Assembly (NCBI GenBank): GCA_005405945.1
Contig: BJHW01000001.1
Coordinates: forward strand, 7,378,001 to 7,442,000
From: Streptomyces violaceusniger
Lineage (GTDB): Bacteria > Actinomycetota > Actinomycetes > Streptomycetales > Streptomycetaceae
Reading direction: 5' to 3'
Length of the DNA stretch: 64,000 bases
Made by a program: the position numbers and the translations under genes. Positions 63,422-64,000 of this stretch are shown here, one piece after another. A model generated the notes under the pieces. The model was not told the origin of the DNA, searched no databases, and worked only from the letters and a program-made list of their open reading frames with translations. Position 1 is the stretch's first letter, and the number at the start of each line of letters is the position of its first letter.

Positions 63422-63667
63422 GGCGGGCTGTTCCCCTCCCCGCCCCTTCCCGAAACTGGGGTTCCGCCCCAGGCTCCGGCCGGTCGTACCGGATGTGTGT
63501 GGGTGTCCGTGCGGTCAGTGGTCAGCGGTTTGGCCACCGTGCCGCAGGTGGTGCGGTCGGCGCCCTGGGCGGTGAGCTGGTTGCAGGGGCGGTCGGCTCG
63601 TTGCCCCCGGGGTCCAGGGGCGAAGCCCTTGGTAGCGGGAAGGGGCGGGGAGGGGAACAGCGCGCCG
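63422..63667. repeat. GC-rich dispersed element with inverted ends
   Basis: Left GGCGGGCTGTTCCCCTCCCC (63422 on) and right GGGAAGGGGCGGGGAGGGGA (63637 on) ends are inverted copies, as at 15380. Contains GGGGTCCAGGGGCGAAGCCC also seen at about 22370. No gene in 63402-63717. Confidence 0.8.
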
Positions 63668-63717
63668 CAGGCGGCACGAGCCGTCGGACGCCCCGCCTCG
63701 CCGGTAGTCTCGCGGCC

Positions 63718-64000
63718 ATGCGGATAGGGGAGTTGGCGAAGGCCACCGGTGCCACGACCAGGGCCTTGCGCTTCTACGAGGAGCGAGGGCTGCTGAGCTC
63801 CGCACGCGCGGTCAACGGCTACCGGATGTACGACGAGCAGGCGGTCCGGCGAGTGGCCAACATCCGCTATCTGCTGGACGCCGGACTCACGCTCGATGAC
63901 ATCGAGCACTTCGGCGCCTGTCTGGACGGCGACCTGCCGAGCAGCCGGCCCGCCGAGGCCATGCTGGACATCGCGCGTCGCCGCCTGAGCGTGCTGGACG
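63718..64000 (+). CDS. MerR-family regulator, N-terminal part
   Basis: 94 codons to the window edge from ATG 63718. MRIGELAKATGATTRALRFY and EERGLLSSARAVNGYRMYDE are the MerR HTH and wing, then VRRVANIRYLLDAGLTLDDI, the start of the dimerisation helix. No metal-binding Cys is seen yet. A candidate controller of the SDR gene at 58535, from which it is separated by the mobile element. Confidence 0.87.
   Translation, partial: MRIGELAKATGATTRALRFYEERGLLSSARAVNGYRMYDEQAVRRVANIRYLLDAGLTLDDIEHFGACLDGDLPSSRPAEAMLDIARRRLSVLD

Overview
The window is chromosomal DNA of a Streptomyces: very high GC with strong GC3 bias, GTG/TTG starts with GGAGG-type ribosome binding sites, and genus markers (dasR/dasABC, a WblE-type Wbl protein, a SigH-type sigma factor with its anti-sigma factor, nickel superoxide dismutase, snapalysin). 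From memory, the order dasR-dasABC-dasD ... PdtaS-like kinase-wblE-lipid kinase-sigH-anti-sigma ... sodN-sodX ... amino-acid ABC transporter-malic enzyme-quinone oxidoreductase follows Streptomyces coelicolor SCO5231 to SCO5262, so roughly 4-20 kb and 39-48 kb look like conserved core, with variable genes between. The abundant GC-rich intergenic repeat elements suggest the S. hygroscopicus/violaceusniger group, but that is an impression only.

Layout. 0-4 kb: end of an ATPase-domain gene, two small envelope proteins, and a monocarboxylate symporter pair (DUF3311 + MctP). 4-11 kb: the chitobiose/GlcNAc locus, with regulator DasR divergent from dasA-dasB-dasC-dasD and a SIS-domain sugar-phosphate protein; two DasR-type operators lie in the divergent promoter and a third, 11.4 kb, precedes a PdtaS-type kinase interrupted by an in-frame amber codon. 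13-20 kb: wblE, a lipid kinase, a membrane protein, sigH and its anti-sigma gene, a GNAT enzyme, a UBP zinc finger and a Na+/H+ antiporter. 20-31 kb: amidase, glutaminase, a HTH regulator, a VOC protein, a KAS III, an acid phosphatase, two STAS proteins with TTA codons, a long GC-rich tandem array, and the divergent snapalysin/LysR pair. 31-41 kb: a polar amino-acid ABC transporter with a D-aminoacylase, a PAS-PAS-GAF-PP2C-ATPase protein, a damaged NmrA gene abutting a truncated TetR gene, sodN/sodX and a CGNR regulator. 41-51 kb: methyltransferase, second amino-acid ABC transporter, malic enzyme, quinone oxidoreductase, monooxygenase-fold protein, and a PadR/DUF4097 operon with a palindromic operator.

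51.4-58.1 kb is the most interesting part: a free-standing adenylation-thiolation-thioesterase enzyme of the arylpyruvate-dimerising type (atromentin/polyporic acid synthetase-like), followed by an NAD-dependent reductase-like gene and a SnoaL-like gene, a nitroreductase, a TetR regulator with a perfect palindromic operator, and a SARP-type regulator. Together this looks like a compact para-terphenyl/quinone pathway.

59.3-63.4 kb is a mobile mosaic: nearly perfect 31-bp inverted ends at CTAG sites enclose split IS630-type transposase pieces, an IS701-type fragment, a GNAT gene with a TTA codon, and a TetR/Dabb/epimerase cargo with its own palindromic operator. The window ends inside a MerR gene.

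Caution: at least twelve conserved reading frames are broken by loss of a single G or C in a short G/C run. This uniform pattern is more like systematic sequencing error than pseudogene formation, so those genes are annotated at full length with the break marked. The amber codon in the kinase and the +1 changes near 38.4-39.4 kb do not fit that explanation.
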